Below are positions 8,575-16,455 of a stretch of 42,896 bases of DNA, piece by piece. Positions within the stretch are counted from its first letter, which is position 1. Each line of letters begins with the position of its first letter. The position numbers and the translations under genes are program-made. The notes beneath the pieces were generated by a model. The model worked only from the letters and a program-made list of their open reading frames with translations. It did not search any database and had not been told where the DNA came from. Origin of the DNA: JAOTYV01 sp041557595. GTDB lineage: Bacteria; Pseudomonadota; Alphaproteobacteria; UBA8366. Where the stretch lies: contig JBFFGE010000013.1 of NCBI GenBank assembly GCA_041557595.1, forward strand, positions 1-42,896. The letters are read 5' to 3'.

Positions 8575-9939
8575 TCAACTGTCCTGAATTAGGTCGGCGC
8601 GCGCCTTCTTTAATTCGACGAGCGCTTCGCGGATAAGGCGCGTTTTCGAGAAAAAACTCCTGCCGGCATCATGGATAAGTCGACGCGCATCGCGCAGGTT
8701 GGCAACCGCGCTCGGATGCAGCCCGCCGCCGCTAAGCACCATCGCGGCGTCTTCCGCTTCCGCGGCGGCTTGCCGGAGCGAAGTCTTGGTTCGTTCATTC
8801 AACAGTGCGATGCTTTCGCGAATATTCTCCAGGGCGTTGACCACGCGCAGGAACGCGGCGACCGCGACAATTTGCGTTGCGTCCAGGCGTATGCCGACGC
8901 CATTCGGATCGAGGCCCGCCAATACCTGCCCGGCGGGTGAGTTGTTGAACGACTCACCATCGTAGAACGCCACGGCGCCTTCGATGGTCTCGACCGAATT
9001 GTTGTGGAAGAAGGGACCCGTATCGGCGGCTTCGACGAGCGTCGGCGTGTTGAATGTCCCGTCGCCCGGCGTGCCCAGGCCGTCATCCGGCGGCACTCTC
9101 GGGTCGATCAAATCGGCGGACTGGTCGGGCAGGTCTTCGACACCGGTGTTGAAGTTGGCATTCCCGACATCCTGGCCCGCAAGCCGGGCGTTGGCGCCGG
9201 CGTTTTGATGGCAGATGTTGCATTTGCCGAGCGTGTCATCGGTAAATATTGCCTGTCCGCGCTGCGCCACCTCGCCTTTGAGCGGCAGGGGCAGGCTCAG
9301 CTCGGTCTGTCGTCCGAGCGACAATTGGAACGCTTCCAGCGCATCGAGTTCTTCTTCCGTCGGCAAGCGAAAATCGACGCCCGCCACTCGGCCCAGCGTT
9401 TTCGGGAAATGCTGAATGACGGCGCCGATGGCGAAGGATCGAAGCGAGCCGTCTCCGGGCGCGCCGTCACCGGACCATCCGGTGCGGGGGCCCTGTGGGT
9501 TGGCGATCGACGTTGGCAACGCAAGCGTGTGGGGTACGCCGCGCATGTTGAAATTGTTTTCGAGGTCGTCGAAGCCGTCTTGATTTTCAAGAATGAGACC
9601 GAGCGCGCGCATCAAAACGGGATTTTCAAAGTTCCGTGCAAGGGCGGCGTTGGTTTCCGCCATGAATAGCGGGTCATCGTCGGGCAGTGTCGCGATGAAT
9701 GCGGGATCTATCGTGAAGTTGTTTTCCGCCGGGTGACATGTGCCGCAGGTGCGGCCGTTGCCATCGAATGTTTCGTTGAAGAAAATCTCCCGGCCTTTTG
9801 CGATCAATTCGGCGTTGGGATCCGACGGTCCGCCCGGTTGGTCGTCGCAGGCGGCAAGCAGGAAAAGCGGGAAACAAAGCGTCGCCACGAGCGCCATGGC
9901 AGGGGGGTGACGACCGAGTGCATGACGATCGCGCGTCAT
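8575..9939 (-). CDS. Di-heme cytochrome c peroxidase family lipoprotein
   Basis: The 454-residue product has a lipoprotein signal ending in the lipobox LLAAC with Cys31, so it should be anchored on the periplasmic side. Two c-type heme motifs are present, CGTCH at 65-69 and CNICH at 240-244, in the two-domain arrangement of the bacterial cytochrome c peroxidase/MauG superfamily. Surrounding segments such as GVPHTLALPTS, GWSGDGAPGDG and FNTPTLVEAADTGPFFHNNSVETIEGAV are typical of the family. Some members reduce peroxide with cytochrome c electrons, others oxidise protein or small-molecule substrates. The C-terminal 90 residues form a charged helical extension. ATG 9939 is preferred over an in-frame TTG at 9954. 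It is divergent from the copper operon. Confidence 0.88.
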   Translation of the reverse strand: MTRDRHALGRHPPAMALVATLCFPLFLLAACDDQPGGPSDPNAELIAKGREIFFNETFDGNGRTCGTCHPAENNFTIDPAFIATLPDDDPLFMAETNAALARNFENPVLMRALGLILENQDGFDDLENNFNMRGVPHTLALPTSIANPQGPRTGWSGDGAPGDGSLRSFAIGAVIQHFPKTLGRVAGVDFRLPTEEELDALEAFQLSLGRQTELSLPLPLKGEVAQRGQAIFTDDTLGKCNICHQNAGANARLAGQDVGNANFNTGVEDLPDQSADLIDPRVPPDDGLGTPGDGTFNTPTLVEAADTGPFFHNNSVETIEGAVAFYDGESFNNSPAGQVLAGLDPNGVGIRLDATQIVAVAAFLRVVNALENIRESIALLNERTKTSLRQAAAEAEDAAMVLSGGGLHPSAVANLRDARRLIHDAGRSFFSKTRLIREALVELKKARADLIQDS

Positions 9940-9955
9940 TGCGATAAATCGCAAT
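9938..9955. promoter_or_regulatory. Perfect inverted repeat at the peroxidase start codon (possible regulator site)
   Basis: ATTGCGAT-AA-ATCGCAAT is a perfect 8-base dyad with a 2-base centre that overlaps the ATG of the di-heme peroxidase gene. The TTGC-N8-GCAA arrangement resembles sites of CRP/FNR-superfamily regulators, but the position over the start codon is unusual for an activator and would suit repression or an RNA hairpin hiding the start. Confidence 0.35.
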
Positions 9956-10368
9956 ATGCGCGGTTTACGGCCAAGTAAATAACGCCAAATTTCAAGAATT
10001 CATAACCTGTCATGACATGTTTGATTCCACGCATATACGTGCCAATCGACATTTACGACTAAGTATGAGCCTATATTAAAATTTTTATTTACGGTTTTAT
10101 TTCGACGACTTTAGGGAAATTCAATGGCAGAAACTGCAATCGCCATGTTTGGGCGCGACCGAGTATCGGTGCAATCGAATGCGCACTGCGCGGTATTTTT
10201 GCGCTTGACCCTCCCGTCACGGGAAGCCCTAGGGTCCGCGACGGTTTGGCGCGACATGGTAGCGCCGCCTGAAGTTCGCTTCGGCAACTCATTCATAAAA
10301 TTGCCATATCCGGCGGGTTATCTTTGTCGGTGGCAGGCATTGTCGGGCAGATCGAAAGGAAACGTCTT
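9956..10368. other. Divergent intergenic region, peroxidase / copper operon
   Basis: About 410 bases without a convincing gene. The peroxidase-proximal part is AT-rich, especially around 10060-10110, and contains a 10-base palindrome TGTCATGACA (10008-10017). The copper-operon side holds the MerR-type promoter described separately. An open frame at 10124-10381 exists, but its predicted peptide has no recognisable features and runs into the cupredoxin gene, so I do not call it. Confidence 0.6.
10205..10235 (+). promoter_or_regulatory. CueR/HmrR-type (MerR family) copper-responsive promoter
   Basis: TTGACC (-35, 10205-10210) and TAGGGT (-10, 10230-10235) are separated by 19 bases, the over-long spacer typical of MerR-family promoters. 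Within the spacer lies a dyad ACCCTCC-N7-GGAAGCC (10208-10228) that matches the known CueR operator ACCTTCC-N7-GGAAGGT at 11 of 14 arm positions; the inner TCCCGT-C-ACGGGA is perfectly symmetric. It lies about 130 bases upstream of the cupredoxin/CopA/CopB genes. CueR untwists such spacers when it binds Cu(I), so copper induction of the operon is the expected regulation. No cueR gene is in the window. Confidence 0.7.
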
Positions 10369-10950
10369 ATGCGGTCAATGAATTGGGGCACCACGAAGAC
10401 TTTTTTCACGGCTGGGACGCTGGCCGTTGCGCTCTTGGCGTTTGCGGGCGGAGCGGCCGATCGCGTCAACGCAGCCGGCAAACATGGCGCGGGCGGTCAC
10501 CATGGCGCTGCGGCGGCAATTGGCAAGCCAGGGAAGGCTTCAAAGGTGACGCGCACGATCGTCGTCACCATGCGGGACAATTTCTATGAGCCCGAATCGA
10601 TATCCGTGAAGCCCGGCGAGACGATCCGCTTCAAGATCACGAACAAGGGCGAGTTCCTGCACGAGTTCGGGCTCGGCACGGCGGCCATGCACGCCGCTCA
10701 CCAGAAGGAGATGCTGGTGATGATGGAGCACGGCATGATCGAGGCCGATCGCATCAATCACGAACGCATGAAAATGGATCACGGCGACGGGATGAAAATG
10801 TCCCACGACGATCCCAACAGCATTCTTTTGGAGCCGGGCAAGTCCGGCGAGATCATCTGGACGTTCAGCAAGCGCGCCAAGCTGGAGTTCGCCTGCAACA
10901 TTCCCGGTCACTACGAATCCGGTATGATGGGCGAGATCAAGTTTCGATAA
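10369..10950 (+). CDS. Exported cupredoxin-domain copper protein (first gene of the copper operon)
   Basis: A 193-residue periplasmic protein with a signal peptide (ATG at 10369, preceded by AAAGGA; a second ATG lies three codons on) and a His-Gly-rich stretch at about residues 37-50. The cupredoxin domain has plausible type 1 copper ligands: His in EFLHEFG, then Cys, His and Met in FACNIPGHYESGM. Between them is a long Met/His-rich insertion (MHAAHQKEMLVMMEHGMIEA, then MKMDHGDGMKMSHDD) suited to Cu(I) binding. Similar proteins accompany CopA/CopB in Proteobacteria and are thought to carry or buffer periplasmic copper. The CopA-like gene starts 25 bases downstream, and the CueR-type promoter lies upstream. 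Confidence 0.85.
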   Translation: MRSMNWGTTKTFFTAGTLAVALLAFAGGAADRVNAAGKHGAGGHHGAAAAIGKPGKASKVTRTIVVTMRDNFYEPESISVKPGETIRFKITNKGEFLHEFGLGTAAMHAAHQKEMLVMMEHGMIEADRINHERMKMDHGDGMKMSHDDPNSILLEPGKSGEIIWTFSKRAKLEFACNIPGHYESGMMGEIKFR

Positions 10951-10975
10951 ACGATTTATCCGACAGGTGGCACCA

Positions 10976-12751
10976 ATGACCGGAAACCTCAGACAATGTG
11001 CTGGCGCTATCGCGATGGGCTTCTGTTTGGCGCTCGGCGTCACGTCGATGGCGACCGCCGGACAATACAATCTGGAGATCGCCAAGACGGCCATCAACGT
11101 TGCCGGCGAACGCCAGACGGCAATGACCTTCAACGGCACCGTCCCCGGGCCGGTTCTGCGGTTCAAGGAAGGCGAAGAGATCACCATCAATGTGACCAAC
11201 CGGCTGGACGAAGATACGTCGATTCATTGGCATGGATTGATACTGCCCTACCAGCAGGATGGCGTGCCGGGGATCAGTTTCCCGGGCATCAAGCCGGGAG
11301 CGACCTTTACCTATACCTTTCCGGCGCAGCAGAGCGGCACATACTGGTACCACAGCCATTCCGGTCTGCAGGAACCGGTCGGTATGTATGGCGCGATTAT
11401 CATCGAACCGAAAAAGCGCGAACCCTTCCGCTACGACAAGGAATACGTCGTCGTCCTGTCCGATTGGCACAAGGATAGCCCGCAAACCATCTTGGCCAAC
11501 CTGAAGAAGTCGTCCGATTACTACAATTATCAGCGGCGCACGGTCGGCACATTTTTCGAGGATATCGGTAAGATGGGGCTCGGCGCCGCATTGTCCGACC
11601 GCATGGACTGGGGCGACATGCGCATGGTGCCCTCCGACATCGCCGATGTCAGCGGCTACACCTTCCTGATGAACGGTCGGAATCCGGATCAGAATTGGAC
11701 AGGACTTTTCAAGCCGGGGGAGCGCATCCGGCTCCGATTCATCAACGCGTCGGCGATGTCGTATTTCGACGTCCGGATCCCCGGTCTCAGACTAACGATG
11801 GTTCAGGCCGACGGGAATAATGTGCGGCCGGTCACGGTCGACGAATTCCGCATTGCGGTGGCCGAAACCTACGATGTCATCGTTCGGCCAAAGGAAGAGA
11901 AGGCCTATACGGTCTTTGCCGAGGCGATGGCCCGGACCGGGCATGCGAGGGGCACGCTGGCGCCCCGGCCCGGCATGAAGGGCGCGGTGCCGGGGCCGCG
12001 TCCGTCACAGTACCTGACCATGGCCGACATGGCCGGGCACGCGGGGCACGGCGGACACGGTTCGATGGATCATGGCGCGATGAAGCACGGCGCCGACGGC
12101 ATGCCGGCGGGCACACACAAAATGCCCGACGGCACGGTGATGAAAGGCATGGATCATTCGGCGCATGGCGGCATGGCGGAGGGGAGCCATAAAATGCCCG
12201 ATGGCACGGTTATGAAAGGCATGGACCATTCTGGGCATGGAATGGGCGCCGCAAAGAAAGCCGACCCGTTCTACGCGGCGGGCAGCGGATTGACGCCGAA
12301 GGCGGCAAATGGCGGAAAGTTCCTGTCCTATGCCGACTTGAAGGCGTTCAGGCCGCTCTATCCGCACCGAAAGGCGCGGCGGGAGATCGTCGTCCGCCTG
12401 ACCGGTAACATGGAGCGCTATGTCTGGACCATCAACGGGGAGAAGTATTCCGACGCCGAGCCGATTTACCTGAAATACGGTGAACGGGTGCGGTTCAAGT
12501 TCATCAACACGACGATGATGACCCACCCGATGCATCTGCACGGCATGTGGCAGATTCTGGACAATGGCAGCGGCAAGTACAATCCGGCCAAGCATACGAT
12601 TTCGATTGCGCCCGGGACCACGGTCGAAGCCGACATCGAGGCGGACGCGATGGGCCAGTGGGCATTTCATTGTCATCTCACCTTTCACATGGCGTCGGGC
12701 ATGTTTCGTAAGGTCGTGGTCAAACGCGAGTTGGCGGAACGGTCCCGATGA
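10976..12751 (+). CDS. copA: CopA-family periplasmic multicopper oxidase (copper resistance)
   Basis: A 591-residue multicopper oxidase. All four copper-ligand motifs are present: HWHG at 84-87, YWYHSHSG at 123-130, HPMHLHG from 517 and HCHLTFHMASGM from 565, giving a trinuclear cluster and a type 1 site. The enzyme is expected to oxidise Cu(I) to less toxic Cu(II) in the periplasm. Residues about 345-425 form a Met/His/Gly-rich insertion with a near-perfect tandem repeat, a likely copper-binding region. The N-terminus looks like an ordinary signal peptide without a twin-arginine motif, although CopA proteins are usually Tat exported. I chose ATG 10976, with AGGTGG just upstream, over GTG 10967. 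The gene overlaps copB by 4 bases. It is not the P-type ATPase that shares the name copA. Confidence 0.92.
   Translation: MTGNLRQCAGAIAMGFCLALGVTSMATAGQYNLEIAKTAINVAGERQTAMTFNGTVPGPVLRFKEGEEITINVTNRLDEDTSIHWHGLILPYQQDGVPGISFPGIKPGATFTYTFPAQQSGTYWYHSHSGLQEPVGMYGAIIIEPKKREPFRYDKEYVVVLSDWHKDSPQTILANLKKSSDYYNYQRRTVGTFFEDIGKMGLGAALSDRMDWGDMRMVPSDIADVSGYTFLMNGRNPDQNWTGLFKPGERIRLRFINASAMSYFDVRIPGLRLTMVQADGNNVRPVTVDEFRIAVAETYDVIVRPKEEKAYTVFAEAMARTGHARGTLAPRPGMKGAVPGPRPSQYLTMADMAGHAGHGGHGSMDHGAMKHGADGMPAGTHKMPDGTVMKGMDHSAHGGMAEGSHKMPDGTVMKGMDHSGHGMGAAKKADPFYAAGSGLTPKAANGGKFLSYADLKAFRPLYPHRKARREIVVRLTGNMERYVWTINGEKYSDAEPIYLKYGERVRFKFINTTMMTHPMHLHGMWQILDNGSGKYNPAKHTISIAPGTTVEADIEADAMGQWAFHCHLTFHMASGMFRKVVVKRELAERSR
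12116..12241 (+). repeat. Tandem 72-base repeat encoding a Met/His-rich copper-binding motif in CopA
   Basis: A unit starting at 12116 is repeated from 12188 with an exact 72-base (24-codon) period; the second copy is partial. Both encode HKMPDGTVMKGMDHS followed by a His-Gly step. The copies differ mainly at third codon positions, so the peptide is conserved while the DNA has drifted, pointing to an old duplication kept by selection. Confidence 0.85.
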
Positions 12752-13470
12752 GGATGCCATGTTTGCTGCGCCGCGCCGGAGTCATGGCGGCGGTACTTCT
12801 GATCGTGCCGGCGCTGTCCGGGGCCGCCGAACTCGACGACAAGATCTACACATTCTTTCAGGTCGAGCAGCTCGAATACCGGATGGGCGATGGCACCGAC
12901 GTGGTGGCGTGGGACGTCAACGCCTGGATAGGGAATGACGACCATCGGATCGCCTTCAAATCGGAGGGAGAGAATCCGGTCAACGAGGAATTGGAAGCGG
13001 CGGAATTTCAGCTGCTGTATCGTCGTCCTGTCTCCGAATTCTTCGACATAAACGCGGGTGTTCGCCACGATATCCGGCCGGACCCCGACCGGACTTACGG
13101 CGTGATCGGCGTGGAAGGCCTGGCGGTGCAGTTCGTTGAGATGGACGCGAACCTGTTCGTGAGCGAGATCGGCGCCGTGTCGCTCCGCTTCGAAGCGGAG
13201 AAGGATTTTCTGCTGACGCAGAAACTGATCCTTCAGCCGTTGCTCGAGGTCAATGTGGCGTTCACCAAGGATACCGCAATCGGCTCCGGCGCCGGCGTCA
13301 ACGATCTTGAACTGGGCCTGCGGCTTCGCTACGAATTCTGGCGTAAACTGGCGCCCTATGTCGGTGTTCACTGGGAAAGAAAATTCGGCGCGACAGCCAG
13401 CTTCGCCCGGGATGAGGGCGAAAGCACCGACAATGTGTATTTCGTTTCCGGACTGAAATTCTGGTTCTGA
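12748..13470 (+). CDS. copB: CopB-family outer-membrane copper resistance protein, short form
   Basis: A 240-residue protein with a signal peptide (MRMPCLLRRAGVMAAVLLIV, cleaved near GAAEL). It then shows the CopB pattern of alternating amphipathic strands: ELDDKIYTFFQVEQLEYR, ELEAAEFQLLYRRPVSEFFDINAGVRHD, LILQPLLEVN, and LGLRLRYEFWRKLAPYVGVHWERKFG. It ends in VYFVSGLKFWF, with a C-terminal Phe as in outer-membrane beta-barrels. Classical CopB proteins carry an N-terminal Met/His-rich region, which is absent here; that chemistry appears to sit in the CopA repeat instead. The start codon overlaps the copA stop (ATGA), implying translational coupling. It probably sequesters or passes copper at the outer membrane. 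Confidence 0.88.
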   Translation: MRMPCLLRRAGVMAAVLLIVPALSGAAELDDKIYTFFQVEQLEYRMGDGTDVVAWDVNAWIGNDDHRIAFKSEGENPVNEELEAAEFQLLYRRPVSEFFDINAGVRHDIRPDPDRTYGVIGVEGLAVQFVEMDANLFVSEIGAVSLRFEAEKDFLLTQKLILQPLLEVNVAFTKDTAIGSGAGVNDLELGLRLRYEFWRKLAPYVGVHWERKFGATASFARDEGESTDNVYFVSGLKFWF

Positions 13471-13527
13471 GCGTTCGATGACGATGCGGTTCGGACCAGA
13501 GGCGCAGTAATCACGTTTCGTACGGGC

Positions 13528-14043
13528 TTAGCCGGCAAACGTGTTTAACTCATAGATCGCGGTCGCACCGCGCAAGGAATCGCCGGTTCCGATGGCGGTC
13601 CAACCGCGGCCGGCGAGGAGGCGCGCATCCACTTCCTCCCATCCGCCCGGATTCTTGAGGGTTTCGTCGGTGTTGGCGTCGCAATAGAGCGCGGTTTCAC
13701 CGCGCCGTGCTGCCTCTTTCTCGATCGCCGCAACAAGGAAATCGGCGATGCCGTGACCGGCGCAGTCCGGCCGGACCGCCAGCGCCGCCAGCCATGGTCC
13801 GCAATCGGGCAGATCGGCCGTTGAATTGGCCTTTAAGGATGCAGTGCCTATTGCCGCGTCCTTGTCGTCGATGGCGAGCAAACAAACCGGTAGCGCGTCC
13901 CGTTGGCAAGCGGCTTGTAAATCGGCCGCGGCGTCGCCCGGGCCGCCGGGTCCGTAATACGGCGCCCATACCTCGGCGAACCAACCGCACAATGTGGGAA
14001 TGAGGTCCGGCCGATCGGCGAGGAATACGATCTTGGTATTCAT
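13528..14043 (-). CDS. GNAT family N-acetyltransferase
   Basis: A 171-residue GNAT-fold protein. WLAALAVRPDCAGHGIADFL is strand 4 plus the acetyl-CoA pyrophosphate loop, in which the usual Gln/Arg of the Q/R-x-x-G-x-G/A motif is replaced by Asp. ALYCDANTDETLKNPGGW is the following strand, and LAGRGWTAIGTGDSLRGATAIYEL closes the fold. The acceptor substrate cannot be predicted. The open frame continues far upstream, but the ATG at 14043 lies only 2 bases after the stop of the SRPBCC gene, the usual arrangement of a translationally coupled pair. The upstream extension overlaps that gene and has no protein-like features. Confidence 0.8.
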   Translation of the reverse strand: MNTKIVFLADRPDLIPTLCGWFAEVWAPYYGPGGPGDAAADLQAACQRDALPVCLLAIDDKDAAIGTASLKANSTADLPDCGPWLAALAVRPDCAGHGIADFLVAAIEKEAARRGETALYCDANTDETLKNPGGWEEVDARLLAGRGWTAIGTGDSLRGATAIYELNTFAG

Positions 14044-14045
14044 GT

Positions 14046-14486
14046 CTATTGACGACGGGCAGCCGAGCGATCCGTGGCTTGTTTCAAATTCGCGAGCTGG
14101 GACGAGTCGCTTTTCCTCATTGCAACGACGATTATCGGATGGAGCAGTTTCCAAAGCCCCGTCGCTTCGCACACGGCATCCAGAACAACTTCCGTTCCGT
14201 CGCCGGTGGGCGCGACGGAATATGTGTAGGTGGCCGTTACGCCGCCTTGCGTCGACGTCAGGGCGATCCGTTTGCCGGGTACGAGGGCGGTTACGCGGGT
14301 TTCGCGCAGCTTGCCCCGCGCTTCGAAGCCGAACCGCGTTCCGATCTCCAGGGGATTTTGGGTGATTTGGGTAAACGGCCCAATGCCTGCCATCCATTCC
14401 GGCGCGTTCTCGAAATTCGTGAGATAGGCCCAGACGACTTCGGGCGCGTATTCCAGCGTTTCGCGCACGGTGAAGCCATTCGCCAT
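14046..14486 (-). CDS. SRPBCC (START/polyketide cyclase-like) family protein
   Basis: A 146-residue lipid/ligand-binding fold protein. It begins MANGFTVRETLEYAPEVVWA and continues YLTNFENAPEWMAGIGPFTQ, the SRPBCC entry helix region. GTRFGFEARGKLRETRVTAL and ATYTYSVAPTGDGTEVVLDA are the characteristic beta strands, and a long C-terminal helix ends the protein. Such proteins bind small hydrophobic ligands, and some act as cyclases or modulate other proteins. The ATG at 14486 is preceded by GGAG at proper spacing; in-frame upstream starts to 14651 lack family sequence. It is the first gene of a pair with the GNAT gene. Confidence 0.82.
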   Translation of the reverse strand: MANGFTVRETLEYAPEVVWAYLTNFENAPEWMAGIGPFTQITQNPLEIGTRFGFEARGKLRETRVTALVPGKRIALTSTQGGVTATYTYSVAPTGDGTEVVLDAVCEATGLWKLLHPIIVVAMRKSDSSQLANLKQATDRSAARRQ

Positions 14487-14786
14487 TCGACCCACTCCTG
14501 CAACCATGTCGGTCCGGTCCGCATGGTAGATGAACGGGATCTGAATCAGAAGCCGCTTTGCGCCGGGTGATTTGCATCGGGCCGCCATGGCTCGATGCAG
14601 GATTCCGGAAGCGGCGTCGGCCGCAAGCGCGTGTCCGGTCCTGGCCGGCATCTTGCCAATGCGGCGGAATTGGGCGGATACTTACTTCTGAAGAATGCGT
14701 CACCGAAAAATTTTCGAAGAGAGTACTGGCAAGAAACAGCAAATCTTGAGCAATTCGCTCGATACCGCTCAGGACGGGAGGATACC
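14487..14786. other. Divergent intergenic region, SRPBCC / peptide transporter
   Basis: Three hundred bases without a supported gene. Open frames crossing it are upstream extensions of the two flanking genes. The half next to the transporter is moderately AT-rich, and GGGAGG sits just before the binding-protein start. I see no clear promoter pair, dyad or terminator. Confidence 0.5.
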
Positions 14787-16373
14787 ATGCGCCGCAGGAT
14801 TTTAATTGCCACCGTCGTGGCCGCCGCCGTGTCGTTGTCGGCCTCGATCGTCGCCGCGAAGGAATTGGTGATCGGTCTCGGATCGGTACTGACGGGCGTC
14901 GACCCTCACTGGCACAACAACGGTCAGAACAATTCGAACGCCATGCATGTCTTCGAGACGCTGGTTAAGACCGATGTCAAAGGCAAACTCGTTCCCGGTC
15001 TCGCGACGTCCTGGAAGGCGCTGAGTCCCACCCAATACGAACTCAAGATTCGTCAGGGGGTGAAGTTTCATGACGGTTCGCCGTTTTCCGCGAAAGATGT
15101 GGTGTTTTCCTTCGATCGGGTGATCAAGGGGGTGCCCAACAGTCCTGGCTCCTTCGCCGGTTTCATGAAAGGCGTCACAAAGATCGAAGCCGTGGACGAC
15201 ATGACTGTCCGCTTTACGACGAACAAGCCGATACCGCTGATCTTTAAGAATATCAGCCGCATCTACATCATTTCGGAGAAGAACGGTAAAGGCGCGCAGA
15301 CCGAGGACTACACCACCGGAAAGGCAACGATCGGAACCGGACCGTACAAATTTTCGCGCTGGGTGCCCGGCGCCAGCGTCGAATATGTCCGCAACGACTA
15401 ATATTGGGGTGACAAGGAGCCCTGGGAAAAAGTCACTTTCAATATTATGAAAAACGATTCCACGCGCCTTGCCGCGTTGCTGGCCGGCGATGTGGATATC
15501 ATTTCTTCGGTGCCGACGACGGACATCAAGCGTTTGAAGACGGACAAACGTTTGAAGCTGTGGACCAGCCCGACAACCCGATTCACCATGTTCGTCCCCG
15601 GTTTCGTGCAGGAACCGGACCAGACGAAACATTTCTCGGGCAAGGACGGGAAGCCGCTCAAGGAAAATCCGTTCCGCAAGTTGAAGGTGCGTCAGGCGCT
15701 CAATTTGGCGATCAACCGGGACGTCATCGTCGAGCGGGTCAACCAAGGGCAGGCGGTGCGCGCCCGCCAATATCTGCCCGAAGGAATGTTTGGCTATATC
15801 CCGGGCTATGACATGTCGACCTACGATCCCAAGAAAGCCAAGCGATTGATGACGGAAGCGGGATATCCGGATGGTTTCCGGGTCACGATCCATACGTCCA
15901 ATGACCGTATCGTCAACGCCGTCAAGACTATCCAGGTTGTGGCGCAGATGTGGACGCGGCACCTCAATATGGACATGAAGGTCGAGACCATGCCCCATTC
16001 GGTGTTCTCGAAGCGGCGAGGCAAGCTGGAACTGCCGCTGTATATGAGTAGTTGGGGCAACAGCCTGATGGATCCGATGGGCATCATCAATCCCAATGTC
16101 ATGACGTACAACAAGAAAAAGCGCACCGGCCGCGCCAATCGCGGACGCTATTCGAATGCCGAAGTCGATCGACTTGGCGAGATGGCGGGGGTCGAGGTGG
16201 ATCCGGAAAAACGCGAGGACCTGGCCATGAAGGCTTTAAAGATCGCGATGGACGAGGTCGCGATGATGCCGCTCGTTTTCTGGGTCTTTACGTGGGGAAC
16301 CAAACCGGATTTGGTTTATACGCCGCGGCTCGACCAATACACACTTGCGATGTCGGTACGTGAAAAGAAATAA
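14787..16373 (+). pseudogene. Peptide/nickel-type ABC transporter substrate-binding protein, interrupted by an in-frame TAA
   Basis: Read through, this is a 528-residue family 5 extracellular solute-binding protein (DppA/OppA type). It has a signal peptide (MRRRILIATVVAAAVSLSAS, cleaved near AAKE), GLATSWKALSPTQYELKIRQ, VKFHDGSPFSAKDVVFSFDR, KATIGTGPYKF, then VRQALNLAINRD and YPDGFRVTI. Codon 205 (15399-15401) is TAA, falling in VRND-stop-YWG, where the family has a sense residue such as Lys, Asn, Glu or Asp. Both halves stay in one frame with no other defect. As written, the protein would be a 204-residue fragment. The start has a GGGAGG site. The two permease genes follow downstream, so this would deliver peptides or similar ligands to them. 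Confidence 0.85.
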
Positions 16374-16455
16374 ACCGGTAGCGGTCGGCGGGCGGCCGGC
16401 AGTGTCCGGTCCGTCGCCCATGCCGACCGTTATCAGCATACGTGCCGGATAGACG

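Noticed and set aside
10124..10381. 85-residue open frame in the copper-operon leader
   Set aside because: It has an acceptable GGGAAA upstream, but the peptide has no recognisable features, it spans the CueR-type promoter and it overlaps the cupredoxin start.
14044..14742. N-terminal extension of the GNAT gene to 404 residues
   Set aside because: The extension lies over the SRPBCC gene in another frame and reads as Arg-rich non-protein-like sequence; the coupled ATG at 14043 is better.
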